Positions 48,093-58,158 of a stretch of 64,000 nt of DNA are shown here, piece by piece. Source of the stretch: Chrysophaeum taylorii (lineage: Eukaryota; Sar; Pelagophyceae; Pelagomonadales; Pelagomonadaceae); contig JAQMWT010000136.1 in assembly GCA_029834535.1 (NCBI GenBank), positions 62,001 to 126,000 on the forward strand, in the 5' to 3' direction. Within the stretch, counting starts at the first letter, position 1; each line of letters starts with the position of its first letter. The notes under the pieces are model-generated. The model saw only the letters and a list, made by a program, of their open reading frames with translations, did no database searches and was not told where the DNA came from. Made by a program: the position numbers and the translations under genes.

Positions 48093-49568
48093 CTAGGCGG
48101 GGCGGGCGGCCGGCGGCGGGCAGAAAAGAAGCTCGTTGGCGAGGTCTCGGAGGGGGGGGAGCTGGTCGACCAAGGTCAAAAGAGCATCATCACCCGAGCC
48201 CCGGGCCGCGATTTCGGGGCAGTAGCGCACAGAAAAGCGGGTGGCCGCGCGGATCAGGAAGAGACAGTCGTTCCGGAAGAGGGTCGCCATGCGGGCCTGG
48301 GCGTGGATCGTGTCGGCGTGGGCGAGGGGGAAGAGGGCGCGGTACAGCTCGAAGAGCTGCCGCGTCGTGAAGAACAACGCCCGGGCGGCCTCGGGGGCTG
48401 TGGCCCCGACGGCGTCCTGGAGGAGCCGCTCGGCCTGGGCGACGAACTCCTGCGCGAGCACCGACACCCGCATGCCTTTCTTTTTTTTTTTTTCCGAAAA
48501 AAAAGAGTCGCCGCCGCTACGACCACCAGCACATCCTTCGAGCTCGTCGAGGATATCGTCGGCGTCGACTTCGGAATCGTTGTGCCAGTCCCCGAGGATG
48601 AGGTCGCGGGCGTCGTCGAGGGCCTTTGTCGCGCGGACCTGGGCGTAGGTGTTGAGGGCCTCCTCGAAAAGACGTTTCGGGAGCGCGAGCGGGCGGACGT
48701 CGAGGGCTAGGAGGGTTTCGCGGTCGACGGAACTCGCGTCCGCGCGAACGACCTCTTCGAGGCGCTTCGCGGTCCAGCCGTCGAGGTAACAGATCGTCTC
48801 GTCGTCGAGGCCGAGGGTCTCGCGCATAAACCGAACCCATACCGTAGCGCTCGCGGCCCGCGTCCGGAACGCGTCTTTCTCCTCGAGAGGCGCCGGTTCG
48901 ATCGCCAGCTCTCCGGCGTCTGGGGTGGAGAGATCGGTGAGAATCACCGCGCGGTCGAGCACCGGCTCGAGCTCGGCGGCAAGGGTCCGGAGGAAGCGCC
49001 TGGCGGCGCCGATCAACCCCAGGTTGCGAAGGACGGACGAGAGGCTCGTTCCGTCGTCGTCGTCGTCGTCGTCGATAGGCGCGTTCTGGATGAGGCCAGC
49101 GTATCGATGCCTGAAAACGAGGCGCGACGCGGTGATGTCGATAGCGGCCGCCGCGAGGTCGGTCAAGCGCACCTCGAGGGCCGCCGCGAGCCCGCGCTTC
49201 CGTCGCCGCAGGACGTCGTCGCCGCGAGGCGGAAACGACGACAATTTTTTGGCTGCCGCCGACAGCGCGTTGGAGGACACGAGGGCCTCGATTTCGTCGA
49301 GGATCCGGTCGGTGCGGACCACCGCCTCGAGCCGCGACACCTGGGCCTCGCACGCCGCGATCTCGGCGGCGAGCCGATCGCGTTCCCGGTCGTACCCCGA
49401 GGCCGTCGACTCCGGCCCGAGCTCCGCCAGGGCCGCCCCCAGCTCAACGCGCAGCCCCGCGACGACTGCCTCGGCGCCCACGGCCTCCTCGACGCCGGTT
49501 TCCCCCACCTCCTCGCACTCGCGCCGCACGCGTCGGACAATCCCTTGGAGCCGTTGGTGGTGGTTCAT
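48093..49568 (-). CDS. ZW10: ZW10-like kinetochore/tethering protein, short form
   Basis: 491 residues. The N-terminal coiled coil (about 1-110) and the middle domain fit ZW10; the clearest block is LFELYRALFPLAHADTIHAQ, then MATLFRNDCLFLIRAATRF (about 420-460), as in ZW10 around the segment with N-D/N-C. ZW10 works in the RZZ complex at kinetochores and in the Dsl1/NRZ tether for Golgi-to-ER vesicles. Known homologues are about 750 residues; here the stop comes soon after the VDLVPGFRRLG-equivalent position, so the C-terminal domain is missing. A Lys-rich, frame-preserving insertion encoded by a poly-A/T tract lies at about 48480-48500. The start codon is 21 bp from that of APC4 on the other strand. 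Confidence 0.75.
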   Translation of the reverse strand: MNHHQRLQGIVRRVRRECEEVGETGVEEAVGAEAVVAGLRVELGAALAELGPESTASGYDRERDRLAAEIAACEAQVSRLEAVVRTDRILDEIEALVSSNALSAAAKKLSSFPPRGDDVLRRRKRGLAAALEVRLTDLAAAAIDITASRLVFRHRYAGLIQNAPIDDDDDDDGTSLSSVLRNLGLIGAARRFLRTLAAELEPVLDRAVILTDLSTPDAGELAIEPAPLEEKDAFRTRAASATVWVRFMRETLGLDDETICYLDGWTAKRLEEVVRADASSVDRETLLALDVRPLALPKRLFEEALNTYAQVRATKALDDARDLILGDWHNDSEVDADDILDELEGCAGGRSGGDSFFSEKKKKKGMRVSVLAQEFVAQAERLLQDAVGATAPEAARALFFTTRQLFELYRALFPLAHADTIHAQARMATLFRNDCLFLIRAATRFSVRYCPEIAARGSGDDALLTLVDQLPPLRDLANELLFCPPPAARPA

Positions 49569-49589
49569 ATTAATAATTCAAAAAAGAGA
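49569..49589. promoter_or_regulatory. 21-bp gap between divergent start codons (ZW10 / APC4)
   Basis: Only 21 AT-rich bases separate the two ATGs. Both 5' UTRs must therefore be extremely short or each promoter must lie inside the other gene's coding sequence. Confidence 0.8.
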
Positions 49590-50271
49590 ATGGCGCCGGC
49601 GCCTATCGTGGATCGCGTGTGCCCCGTGGAGCTGGTGTCGCTGTGTCCGCAGATGGACATCATCGCCGTTGTGTCGAACGACGGGCTGTTGGTGAACCGC
49701 ACCACGAGCTGGCAGCGGCTGATGGCGCCGACGGACGTGGGGAGCGAGGGGTCGCGGATAACGGCGCTGTGTTGGTCGCCCGACGGCAAACACCTCGCGA
49801 CCGGCCACGCGAACGGCGCGTTGCGGGTGCTAGAAGTCGAGCAGCAAGATCTCGAAAACGAGACGACGCGCGACGAAGCGTTGGGGGGTGTCGGGGCCCT
49901 CTCGACGCTCAGATTGGGCGCGGAGGTCGTCTCGATGACGTGGTCGATCGCCCTCCACACCACAAAACCTCCGTCGGAAGACCCGTGGGAGATGTGCAGG
50001 ATCACGGGGCTCCAGCTGGGCGCCGCCTACCTCGAGCGGTCGTCGGCATTCATACCCTTGCCGGCGGATTCTCCGGTCGCGGAAGGCCGGCTCGGTAGGT
50101 CGCGGCCCGAGGAGGACGAGGAGGACGAGGACTACCCGCCCCCGCGTCCCCCCTTGGACGTCGACGAGATTTCGTTGCTCGCGAGCCTCGACGCCGCCGG
50201 ACGGGTGCTTCTTTCGCTCGACGGCCAGTTCGCCGTCTCTTTGGTCGACGTCTCCAGGTTCTTTCCGACGA

Positions 50272-50313
<42 letters not shown>

Positions 50314-52325
50314 AAAAAAAAGCGCCCGCGTTCACCGACCCCAAGGACGCCGCCAAGGGCGCGTGCCTGTCGGCTAATCTCGCGAGATTTGTGACGTGGG
50401 GCCACGACCCCTCGGAACCGGGAGGTATCCTCTCCGCGCTCGATATCGGCACCATCTCGTACGCGCGCCGCGAGCTCGTCCCGTGCGCCAAGCAGTATTC
50501 GGGGTGTTCTGCTCTTCTCGAGACGTCGCGGGAAGCGCTCTCCGTCGCCCGCCAGCGCTACGCGAGCGTCCTCGATACCCTCGACTCCAAGTTCTTCACG
50601 CCCTACGCCGCAGCCCTCCGACGAGAAGACGACGACCGGGAGGACTACGCGAACGTCGCGGCTCAGCTGATGACGTCGATCACTCACGGTCTCGCGTCGA
50701 CGGGTCGGGTCGAAGTTCTCGTCGAATCTATCCTTCCGAGCGAAGCGGAGATCGTCAAGCTCCACAAGAATCTCGACGCGACCCTCGTGACCGCGATGGA
50801 GGCATTCGACGAGCGCCTCGTCCGCGCGACCCGGCACCTCGTCTTTCGAGCTTCGGAGCTCGAGGCTCTCGCGAGGTGTGGCGATGTTCTAGGCTACGAC
50901 CGCGTCGGTCTCTCGCAACCCGAGTGCCTCAGATTTTGCAATTCGTGCGAACAATTCGCCCTCAAGGCCGAGGAATGCGTCGAGGGTATCCGGTGTTGTC
51001 GCCGTCGCCTCGCCGACCTCTGCAACTGGCTCGCCGACCTCGCGATGATGGCCGCTGCGAGGAAGCGCTGGGAGCGCGGCGGCGAAGACAACAACGACGA
51101 CGACAAGCGCCCGCCCCTCGCCGCGATCACCCCGCAGACGCCCGCGCATGCCCAAGACGACCTCTGCGACCTTTTTTGCGCGGCCCTCGACGATCCCCCC
51201 CCGCGCCCCTCGCTCTCCATTTCCGAGCGCCTTTTGTTTGGCAGTTATTCGCTGAGCCGAGCGCTCTGCGACCCCGACCCCGCCGCCCTTCACAACTACG
51301 ACGACGACGACGAGGAGGAGGATGTCCTGCGGGAGTCCGAGGCGCGCTTTCTGTTGGGATGCACGTCGAAGGAGGACGCCCCCAAGCGCGACGCGCCCGC
51401 GTCCCGACCTTCGCCCCACGACGCCGATCTCTCCCTCTGCGGCCGGCTCCGCGAGTGCTGCGAGCTCGGAGACGCCGTCTTCGACCGCATCCGCGACGCC
51501 TTTTCCCGGAGAAACCGACTCAAAACCTCCTACCGCATCCTTTTCCCGGAGGTACCAATCGACGTCGCGCTCAGAGCGCGCATCCGTTCCGACGACGACG
51601 CTGGGGACTGCGTAATCTGCGCCGTCGCCACCAATCCACGTACCGTCTGGCTCTTGGATCTCACGCCCTCGGGCGCCCTCGCCGCCAGACGCCTGGCCCT
51701 CGACGCCTCGCTCCTCAGACTCGACTTGTACGGCGCGCAAGCCGGCTACCGGACCAAGCACGCCGAAAAACTTATCTTGATGGTGCGCTCTTCTTCGACG
51801 ACGACGACGACTACTAACGTCGACCACCTCTGGCTCCTCGACGACGACAAGCTCTTCCAGGGAAAGCCCCCGCTTTTGTTGGCCGACCCTCCCGACAATT
51901 CACCCCCCCCTCCCGCCCTCGCGGGACCCGCGGGTCTCGTGGTGTCGGGGGGCGCCGATGACGTCGTCATGCTCGACGACGACGACGACGAGGAGTCTGC
52001 CGCCGTGGGGCCCATCCCGATTCCCCTCGTCGACCCCGAAGAAGAAGATGATGATGCTCCTCGTGACGGCTGCGACTTCCATCACACCAGCAGCAGCAGC
52101 AGCAGCAAGGTCGTCCGCTTGTCAGCGAGCTCCGAGTTCGACGAGGATGGCGTCTTCCGAACTCTCCAGCTCCACCACCCGAGATCCACCAACCTCTTCG
52201 TCTCGGGCTGCCGCGGCGTCGCCGCCGTCGCGGCCGCGCCCAACATCCTCACGCTCTACGACGTCGAGGACCTCGACGACGACGACGACGACGAGGAGGA
52301 GGATGGCGACGAGGAGCTGCCCTGA
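49590..52325 (+). CDS. ANAPC4: Anaphase-promoting complex subunit 4
   Basis: 911 residues. The N-terminal WD40 part opens as in APC4, with LVSLCPQMDIIAVVSNDG, then ITALCWSPDGKHLATGHANG (about 50-69), the APC4_WD40 signature. The helical APC4 long domain follows (LMTSITHGLASTGRVEVLVE, about 360-380, and ECLRFCNSCEQFALKAEEC). The C-terminal half is a second beta-rich region ending in a highly acidic tail, as in vertebrate APC4. It scaffolds the ubiquitin ligase that degrades cyclins and securin. Runs of Ser, Asp and Glu encoded by TCG, GAC and GAG repeats are inserted in loops. The open frame extends upstream to 49107 antisense to ZW10; that extension is rejected. Confidence 0.88.
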
Positions 52326-52416
52326 GTGGTGGATAATTTTGTTGTTGTGTTTAGAAGATACTCGGAGAAGGAGGAAGGAACCTCTAGCTGCTGAAACGTC
52401 CGTCCACCGAGTCCAG

Positions 52417-53412
52417 CTAGCTATAGATGGCCCGGAGGACGTGGGCCTCGACGGCGGAAAGTGCCGCCCGTTCTTCGCGGCGGAGCGTGGCGATCATCGC
52501 TCCGAGGCGACGACGCCTTCCCCGATCATCACCATCATCATCATCATCGTCGTCGTGGAGGACCCCCTCCAGCAGATCGTCAGGCTGAGGGACGTCGTCA
52601 AGTCTCGCGCGAAAAAAGGCCCTCGCCTGGTCCCGATGCTTGAAGCACCCAGGCAACTTGCGCAGCGGCAAGCTTGGGAGCTCGTCGAGGAGGTCGTCGA
52701 CCACCTCGTCGCCGTGAACGCGGAGCGCACACCTCCGACCCCCAACCTCGATCTCCACCGCAACGTCGCTCTTGAGCTCTTGGACAAAGCCAAAGCTCAC
52801 AAAGGTCTCGGCGTTGGTCGCATTCGGCATGTAGGTCGAGAAGATCTGCGCTCCCGGGGGCGTCGCCGTCTCGGCGACGAGGACGAGTTCGTTCTTTCGG
52901 GCAAAAACGCCATCCCCTACGTCGACGCTCGCGGCGTTTTTGTCCCTGTGGTTGACCATGTCGAGGAGCGGCGCGAGCACCAAACAGTCGTCGTTCGTCC
53001 AGTAGGCGCGCGAAGTGACGAGGGCATGCGCGAGAGGGTCGACCCCCGCGACTCGAACCGCCTCTCTCTCTCGAGCGAGCGGATACCGAACCGAGAGCCC
53101 TCGCGTGGCGGCCTCGAAGGTCGAATCATCCCAGAGAAGCGGCAAATCATTGCTCTCGCGGTACACGAGATCGAGCCATGGAGATCGCGGCGCGCGGGCG
53201 AGTTTGGCGGCAACCTCGAGCTCGTCCTCGCCGGTCACGCAGGCCCGCAACGGCACGCTTGCGATGATCTGTTGTGACTCGATCCATCCGGTCGCACGAA
53301 GACCCACGCCCTCATCAAACTCATCGCTCAGGGTGCCCTCGAACTGCACGCCGACATTCCGCGCGTACGCCTCGAAGGCGCGCAGCGCGGCGCACGAGAG
53401 GAGGTGGTGCAT
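52417..53412 (-). CDS. SET-domain protein lysine methyltransferase (SETD3/LSMT-like)
   Basis: 331 residues. EGVGLRATGWIESQQIIASV (about 34-53) matches the start of the SET fold of the Rubisco-LSMT/SETD3-SETD6 group. LAPLLDMVNH (about 146-155) holds the NH motif that binds AdoMet, and IFSTYMPNATNAETFVSFGF (about 190-209) supplies the catalytic Tyr and the final strand. The C-terminal substrate-binding part is shorter than in plant LSMT. The enzyme trimethylates or monomethylates lysines of non-histone proteins; histidine methylation, as by SETD3, is also possible. There is no obvious plastid leader. It is convergent with APC4 and divergent from the unknown gene at 53476. Confidence 0.88.
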   Translation of the reverse strand: MHHLLSCAALRAFEAYARNVGVQFEGTLSDEFDEGVGLRATGWIESQQIIASVPLRACVTGEDELEVAAKLARAPRSPWLDLVYRESNDLPLLWDDSTFEAATRGLSVRYPLAREREAVRVAGVDPLAHALVTSRAYWTNDDCLVLAPLLDMVNHRDKNAASVDVGDGVFARKNELVLVAETATPPGAQIFSTYMPNATNAETFVSFGFVQELKSDVAVEIEVGGRRCALRVHGDEVVDDLLDELPSLPLRKLPGCFKHRDQARAFFRARLDDVPQPDDLLEGVLHDDDDDDDGDDRGRRRRLGAMIATLRREERAALSAVEAHVLRAIYS

Positions 53413-53453
53413 ATACTATTGTGATGTCACTCGTCTAGGATTTGTTTCTTTTC

Positions 53454-53474
53454 ACACACACACACACACACACA
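53454..53474. repeat. (CA)n tract next to a start codon
   Basis: About ten CA units end two bases before the ATG at 53476, so they form the immediate 5' leader of that gene. The divergent SET gene starts at 53412, leaving 63 bp between the start codons. Confidence 0.9.
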
Positions 53475-53475
53475 A

Positions 53476-54544
53476 ATGGGCTTGCTCGGCTACGACGAGA
53501 AGGGGATCGAGGAGCGGAGGAAGCGCGAGGGGCTCCACGCCAAGTTCCACCGCCTTCTGATCCGCGGAAAGGCCAGGTTCAATTTCCTGCGCGCAGCTCT
53601 CTGGCGCAAGGAGGCGATGGCCACCATGAACCAACTGATCGAGGTCGAGCGTTCGTCGAGCCGCACCTTGGCCGCGTGGGAGCCCCACGTCGTCGCCGGT
53701 CGCAAGACCAGCAGCATCATTCCGAAATATCGTCGTCGCGGGCCCGTCGACTCCAACGCGAAGAACGACGTCGAGACTCGGGCATTCGTGGCCGAGAAGA
53801 AGAAGCAGCGCCCGGTCGCGCGGCGCCCGACGAACCGCCGGTTTTTGTGGCGCAGCCCCAAGCGTCCGTTGGAGACGACGACCATCAACGCACCGCCGGA
53901 CCGTACCAATGACGAGATTTTCTTTCCAACCAACGGCGTCTCCTTGATGACAAAAATCGAGGTGGAGGGCGTCGATCGAGCGACGACTCCCCCCGTTCGG
54001 CGGTCTCCGAGCGAACGCAAGTGGTTCCGCAGTCACCAGGCGCAGCTCCAAAACCCTGGACCGACGGTGACGATCGTTTTCTCCCAAAAGTGCCGCGTGC
54101 GCGGCTCGTGCCTCGTGAGCTCCAAGAGCGTGGTCTACGACGAGCGCCTCGGCGGCTGGCGCTTCCTCGACCCCGGGACGTCAACCGTACGACTCGAGTT
54201 CCGGCTCAACGGCGACTCTGATGATGATGCCTGCGACCTTGTTATTCGCGACTTCGAGACCCTGCCTTCGACGGTTGATGTCAAGCTCGACGGCGCGATC
54301 CTCGTCGAGGCTCACGAGTCGCCCTCGCCGCGGGGAGGGAGTTCCGTGATTCCCCTTCCGCCACTCGCGCGCACGACCCGCCACGTCCTTGAGATCATAC
54401 TCACGCCAGACGCTGCACCCTGGGCATACCATCTCGAAGAGGTGTCAATCACTGCGCCCGAGATCGAAAGATCGCTGCCCGCGCCAGACGACCTCGCTCG
54501 GCTGCGAGCAGCAGCAGACTCGTCCTCGCTGTCGTCAACCCCCA

Positions 54545-54576
<32 letters not shown>

Positions 54577-54702
54577 AGGAAAAGCCCTGTCGAGCGGCGG
54601 CGCGACCACGAACGTCTCGTCGCTTGCTACGAAGAGGGCCATCGCAACCGCAAGCGCGACCGCCGAGACGCTGCTGCCCGGAAGCCCGTAGCTAAAAAGT
54701 AA
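53476..54702 (+). CDS. Protein of unknown function with C-terminal beta-sandwich-like domain
   Basis: 408 residues. The N-terminal 150 residues are basic and helical (GIEERRKREGLHAKFHRLLI), then a Lys/Arg-rich linker. Residues about 185-330 alternate strands (VTIVFSQKC, CLVSSKSVVYD, VRLEFRLNG, VDVKLDGAILVEAHE, HVLEIILTP) and could be a jelly-roll or galactose-binding-like fold. The C-terminus has an Asp run and a basic helix. No catalytic motif is visible and I do not recognise the family. The strongly basic ends suggest a cytoskeletal or nucleic-acid-associated protein. Confidence 0.7.
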
Positions 54703-54971
54703 AGTCATACGACAGGAGGAGTATGCCTGCATGCGCAATTTCGCGACCTGGAAGGGTGGTACCCAAAAAAAATGCCACCACCAAGCCGCAAATGGGAAGA
54801 AGAACAACGCCGAGGCTACAGCGGGGAGCGTCGGGCGCGGTTTGCCGCGTCACGGGAAGACGCGCCATATTCGTCTTCTTCTTCCGGACCGCGCCGCCGA
54901 ATTCCGGCTGGTGCTATCATCTGCAAACGGGCATGGTTCCGAAGCACGCCACTCGTGGGTGAAATACTATA

Positions 54972-56063
54972 TTAATCAGCTAGGTATCGCTCTGCCACTA
55001 GGAACCAGAAGTGGAGGAGGCTGTAGTTGGCGCGTTGGCAGGGTGGCACCGCGCGCCAGAGAACGCGAGCCTCGGCGTCCCTGGAAGGTCTGTGCTTGAG
55101 GGCGCAGGACAAGCCGCGGGGGTGGGCGCGGAGCTCGATGAAGCCAAAGGTGGTTATGAAGGAAGTGAGGCAGGGGAAGTGCGTGCTGAAGTTGAAGTGC
55201 CTGTTTTCCCCTCCGAGGTCTCGCTCGAGGGACGCGAGACACGCGGCGAGCGTGGTGGGCGTGTAGAAGTTGACGCAGTCGTCGCCACCCTCGACCCAAG
55301 CATAGTTGCAATTTCCCTCGCCAAGACAAAACCGGCCCTCTGGTCTGAGGAGGACCTCGGAGACGAGGGGGTAACAAGCGTCGAAGGCGAGATCGGGCGG
55401 CCACGGCACGGCGGGGAGCGAAGCGGATGTCTCGGTAACGTCCTCGCGCCAGGCGGGAAGGTCCGTCGACACTTCGGAGCCGATGCTGACGACCTCGAGC
55501 AACCACCAGCCGCCCATAAACCGCCATTCGACGCGCCGGCCGACGCGCCGAACGAGACCACGAACCGGCATCGTCGCCGGGAGCGCAAGATTGGTGCCGA
55601 CGGCCACCTCGATCCCTGGCTCCTCGTCGGGTCGCCCAGGAAACCACCGGCGCCCGGTGCGCACCTGGAACGTCGACCATACCCCGTCGAAAGGACAGCC
55701 CCGAAGCACTTCGTCGAGATCCGCGAACGTTCCGCGGCAGTACGCGTAGTACAGCACCGTATCGTCCTCCGCGACGAGCTTGTTTTGCAGCGTGGCGAAC
55801 GCCTCGCGCACTTTAAACTTCAGGACCCCGCTCACCACTGGCTCGCACGCCGCCAGGATCTCCGCGTTCTGCGCGTCCACCTGCACGAGCTCCTGGACGC
55901 GCATCAGTACTGGATCCGCTTCTTCTTCTTCTTCTTCTTCTTCTTCTTCTTCTTCTTCTTCTAGGAGCGTCTCGGTGCGTTCGTGCTTCGCTTGAAACGA
56001 CGCCTGCGTCCGCGCGGGAAGTCGAGCCTTGAGGCGATCGAGGCGTCTGCGAGACGAGACCAT
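54972..56063 (-). CDS. Protein of unknown function with poly-Glu tract
   Basis: 363 residues. A basic N-terminus is followed by an almost pure Glu run (about 35-48, from a GAA repeat), a helix (about 55-90), then a mostly beta, Trp-rich region (WSTFQVRTGRRWFPG, WRFMGGWWLLEVV) and a Cys/Phe-containing C-terminal part (NCNYAWVEGGDDCVNFYTPT). It is intronless and lies in tandem with NPRL2. No family is recognised and no leader or membrane segment is seen. Confidence 0.7.
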   Translation of the reverse strand: MVSSRRRLDRLKARLPARTQASFQAKHERTETLLEEEEEEEEEEEEEEADPVLMRVQELVQVDAQNAEILAACEPVVSGVLKFKVREAFATLQNKLVAEDDTVLYYAYCRGTFADLDEVLRGCPFDGVWSTFQVRTGRRWFPGRPDEEPGIEVAVGTNLALPATMPVRGLVRRVGRRVEWRFMGGWWLLEVVSIGSEVSTDLPAWREDVTETSASLPAVPWPPDLAFDACYPLVSEVLLRPEGRFCLGEGNCNYAWVEGGDDCVNFYTPTTLAACLASLERDLGGENRHFNFSTHFPCLTSFITTFGFIELRAHPRGLSCALKHRPSRDAEARVLWRAVPPCQRANYSLLHFWFLVAERYLAD

Positions 56064-56318
56064 TCTTTACTTTACTTTGATTGTAAAGGACGGCGGTGGT
56101 AAATATTTCTTTCCAGTAAGGACGACGTCGCGGATGGCCTTAATCGATCGATGCTCAGGTCGGCCATCGCCGCCGCCGCCGCCGCCGACTTTGTCGCCGA
56201 CCCACAACCATCCAGCACGTTCCCTCCCAGTAACGGTCCCTGCCGTAGGTTGGTGAAGCTCGAGGAGGGAGGGAGACAGAGAGAAAGAAGCCCCCGGCCG
56301 GCGAGAGGCGTCCGCTAT

Positions 56319-58025
56319 CTATCTGAAGATGTTGAGGATGAGGTAGCCCGCGTTGCGGACGATGGCTTGGACTTTGCTTGGGGGCATTTCGAGATCGGTA
56401 CAAATTTCGTCCATGCAATGGGAGCCGTCCATCAAGAAAAGAATCTTAGCGGCGAGGTCGACGGGCTCCGGATAAGGGTCAAGAGGAGGGCGATCGTCGT
56501 CGCCCCTCCCCAGGGTTGGTCGGAGGAGGTGGGGGGAGCCATCCTCCTCCTCCGGCTCGTCGTCAATAATATCAACCTCGTACTCTTCTTCGAGCGAAGA
56601 GTACCCGGCGGCGGCGGCGGCGCCGGAGGGAGCTAGCCCTCGCCGCCCTCTCGTAGCCCTCGGTCGGCGTCGGTCTCGCGGGCGGGCGCCGCCGGGAGAG
56701 GACGAGGCGCGTCGGGCGTGGAGCTTATCGGCGGCGGCGGCGGGGGTGAGGCGCGCGACGGGGTAGCGGTGGACTCTTTCGAGAATGCCGTGGACGACGC
56801 CAAAGGCGGCGAAGGCCCGGTGGTCGAGGGCGTCGACGAGGAGGGGCGATTCGTAGTTAGCGGCGAGCAAAACGTCCTTCATGGAGCGGCCGTCTTTGAA
56901 GTCGCAGTACAACCTGAGAATTCTGATTGCTGCCCGTTCGGTCGAGGGACGGTGGCGCCTCGCGCCCTTGTCGTCGTCTGAGCGGCGTCGCTTCTCGAGG
57001 TCGCCGGACGAAGAAAAGGGGGAATGGTCGGTCGCGGCTTCGCGGAGGGCCGCGTCTACATCCACTTGGACGATGTCGGGCTTGAGGACGAAGTCGACGC
57101 AGTTTTCGAGGGCGCCCTCGTTGGTCGCGAGGTCTCCTACGCGCGCGGCGACTCTGTAGACGTTCGAATATTGGAACGCGTCGACGAGCGCCAGACAGCG
57201 GTAGTGGCGCAGGACCCGGAGGCACTTGGCCACGATCTCGAGGTCGACCCGCGAGGCGCGCGCCACCTGCCGAACGTTCCGGATCCCGTTGACGTGGGGG
57301 ATGACCTGTTGAATCGCGAGGTCCCACGCGTCGTCTCCCGCGGGCGGCTTGTCGCGCTTGAGAATTCGCGAGAGTTTTGAGGGCGTGCTCAAATCCAGCA
57401 GCGCCCGGGGCCGCGCCAACAGCACCGGGACCTCCCACTGCTTGACCTGGGGCACGGCGGGGGCGTCCACCTTGGTCCACGACATAGGCCGCTCGAGCGT
57501 AAAGACGTTAGGGTCGTCGCGGAGGGTTAAGGCTTCCGATTCCAGATCCTCAAACTCCTCCTCCTCCTCCTCGAGACCCGTCGCCAACCTGGCAGTGCGT
57601 CGGAGCGACCGGAGCGCAGCGGGCACGATCGACGCGAGGTCCTGGCCGCGCGACAGCAGCGACGACTCGAGCTCCATCGCCCTCAAAGCGCGAGACATTC
57701 TCTCGAGCATTCCGCGACAGGACCGTAAACCCTCGAGCCCGGGCGCGATAATTCCCAGGCTGAACAGCAACGCGTTCCGCCGGTACTTCTCGTCGTCCCG
57801 GAGAACCACGGGGACGCACAGCACGCCGTCCTCCCCTGCGCGCACCTGCACTGCCCGCCCGTCGAGTTGCGGGTTCCCGCTCATCAACAAATCAGAGTAC
57901 AGTTCCCAGATCCGCCGCCCCTCGCTCCCCTCCTCGAACGCCCCCGACGGAGCCGAATACACCACCGTCGGGCCCTTGAGGTCGTCAAAGGTTGCGAAGA
58001 ACGTCACCACCACCGACGACGACAT
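56319..58025 (-). CDS. NPRL2: NPRL2, GATOR1/SEACIT subunit
   Basis: 568 residues; animal NPRL2 is about 380, the yeast protein longer. The longin-type N-terminus begins FFATFDDLKGPTVVYSAPSG (about 9-28), and VPVVLRDDEKYRRNALLFSLG (about 71-91) is the strongest NPR2 signature. A central winged-helix part (about 205-300) contains WDLAIQQVIPHVNGIRNVRQ and ADVDLEIV-like helices. The C-terminal winged helix ends the protein (ILFLMDGSHCMDEICTDLEM). Acidic and basic low-complexity insertions explain the extra length. With NPRL3 and DEPDC5 it forms the GTPase-activating complex that turns off TORC1 when amino acids are scarce. Confidence 0.9.
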   Translation of the reverse strand: MSSSVVVTFFATFDDLKGPTVVYSAPSGAFEEGSEGRRIWELYSDLLMSGNPQLDGRAVQVRAGEDGVLCVPVVLRDDEKYRRNALLFSLGIIAPGLEGLRSCRGMLERMSRALRAMELESSLLSRGQDLASIVPAALRSLRRTARLATGLEEEEEEFEDLESEALTLRDDPNVFTLERPMSWTKVDAPAVPQVKQWEVPVLLARPRALLDLSTPSKLSRILKRDKPPAGDDAWDLAIQQVIPHVNGIRNVRQVARASRVDLEIVAKCLRVLRHYRCLALVDAFQYSNVYRVAARVGDLATNEGALENCVDFVLKPDIVQVDVDAALREAATDHSPFSSSGDLEKRRRSDDDKGARRHRPSTERAAIRILRLYCDFKDGRSMKDVLLAANYESPLLVDALDHRAFAAFGVVHGILERVHRYPVARLTPAAAADKLHARRASSSPGGARPRDRRRPRATRGRRGLAPSGAAAAAGYSSLEEEYEVDIIDDEPEEEDGSPHLLRPTLGRGDDDRPPLDPYPEPVDLAAKILFLMDGSHCMDEICTDLEMPPSKVQAIVRNAGYLILNIFR

Positions 58026-58158
58026 CGCACTAGGGTTACTTACTTACTTATGACCATCAACGACGACGACGACGATCGATCGATCGATCACGGAACGTCT
58101 CGGATGTGGCGCTCTTTTTTGTGGCCTCGCCCTCGCCGCCCTCGCGCCGACCCATATG

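Noticed and set aside
49107-49589. N-terminal extension of APC4 by 161 codons
   Set aside because: It is antisense to the ZW10 coding region and low-complexity; APC4 homology begins at the ATG at 49590.
56081-56320. Short plus-strand ORFs next to NPRL2
   Set aside because: Proline-rich chance reading between two minus-strand genes, without homology.
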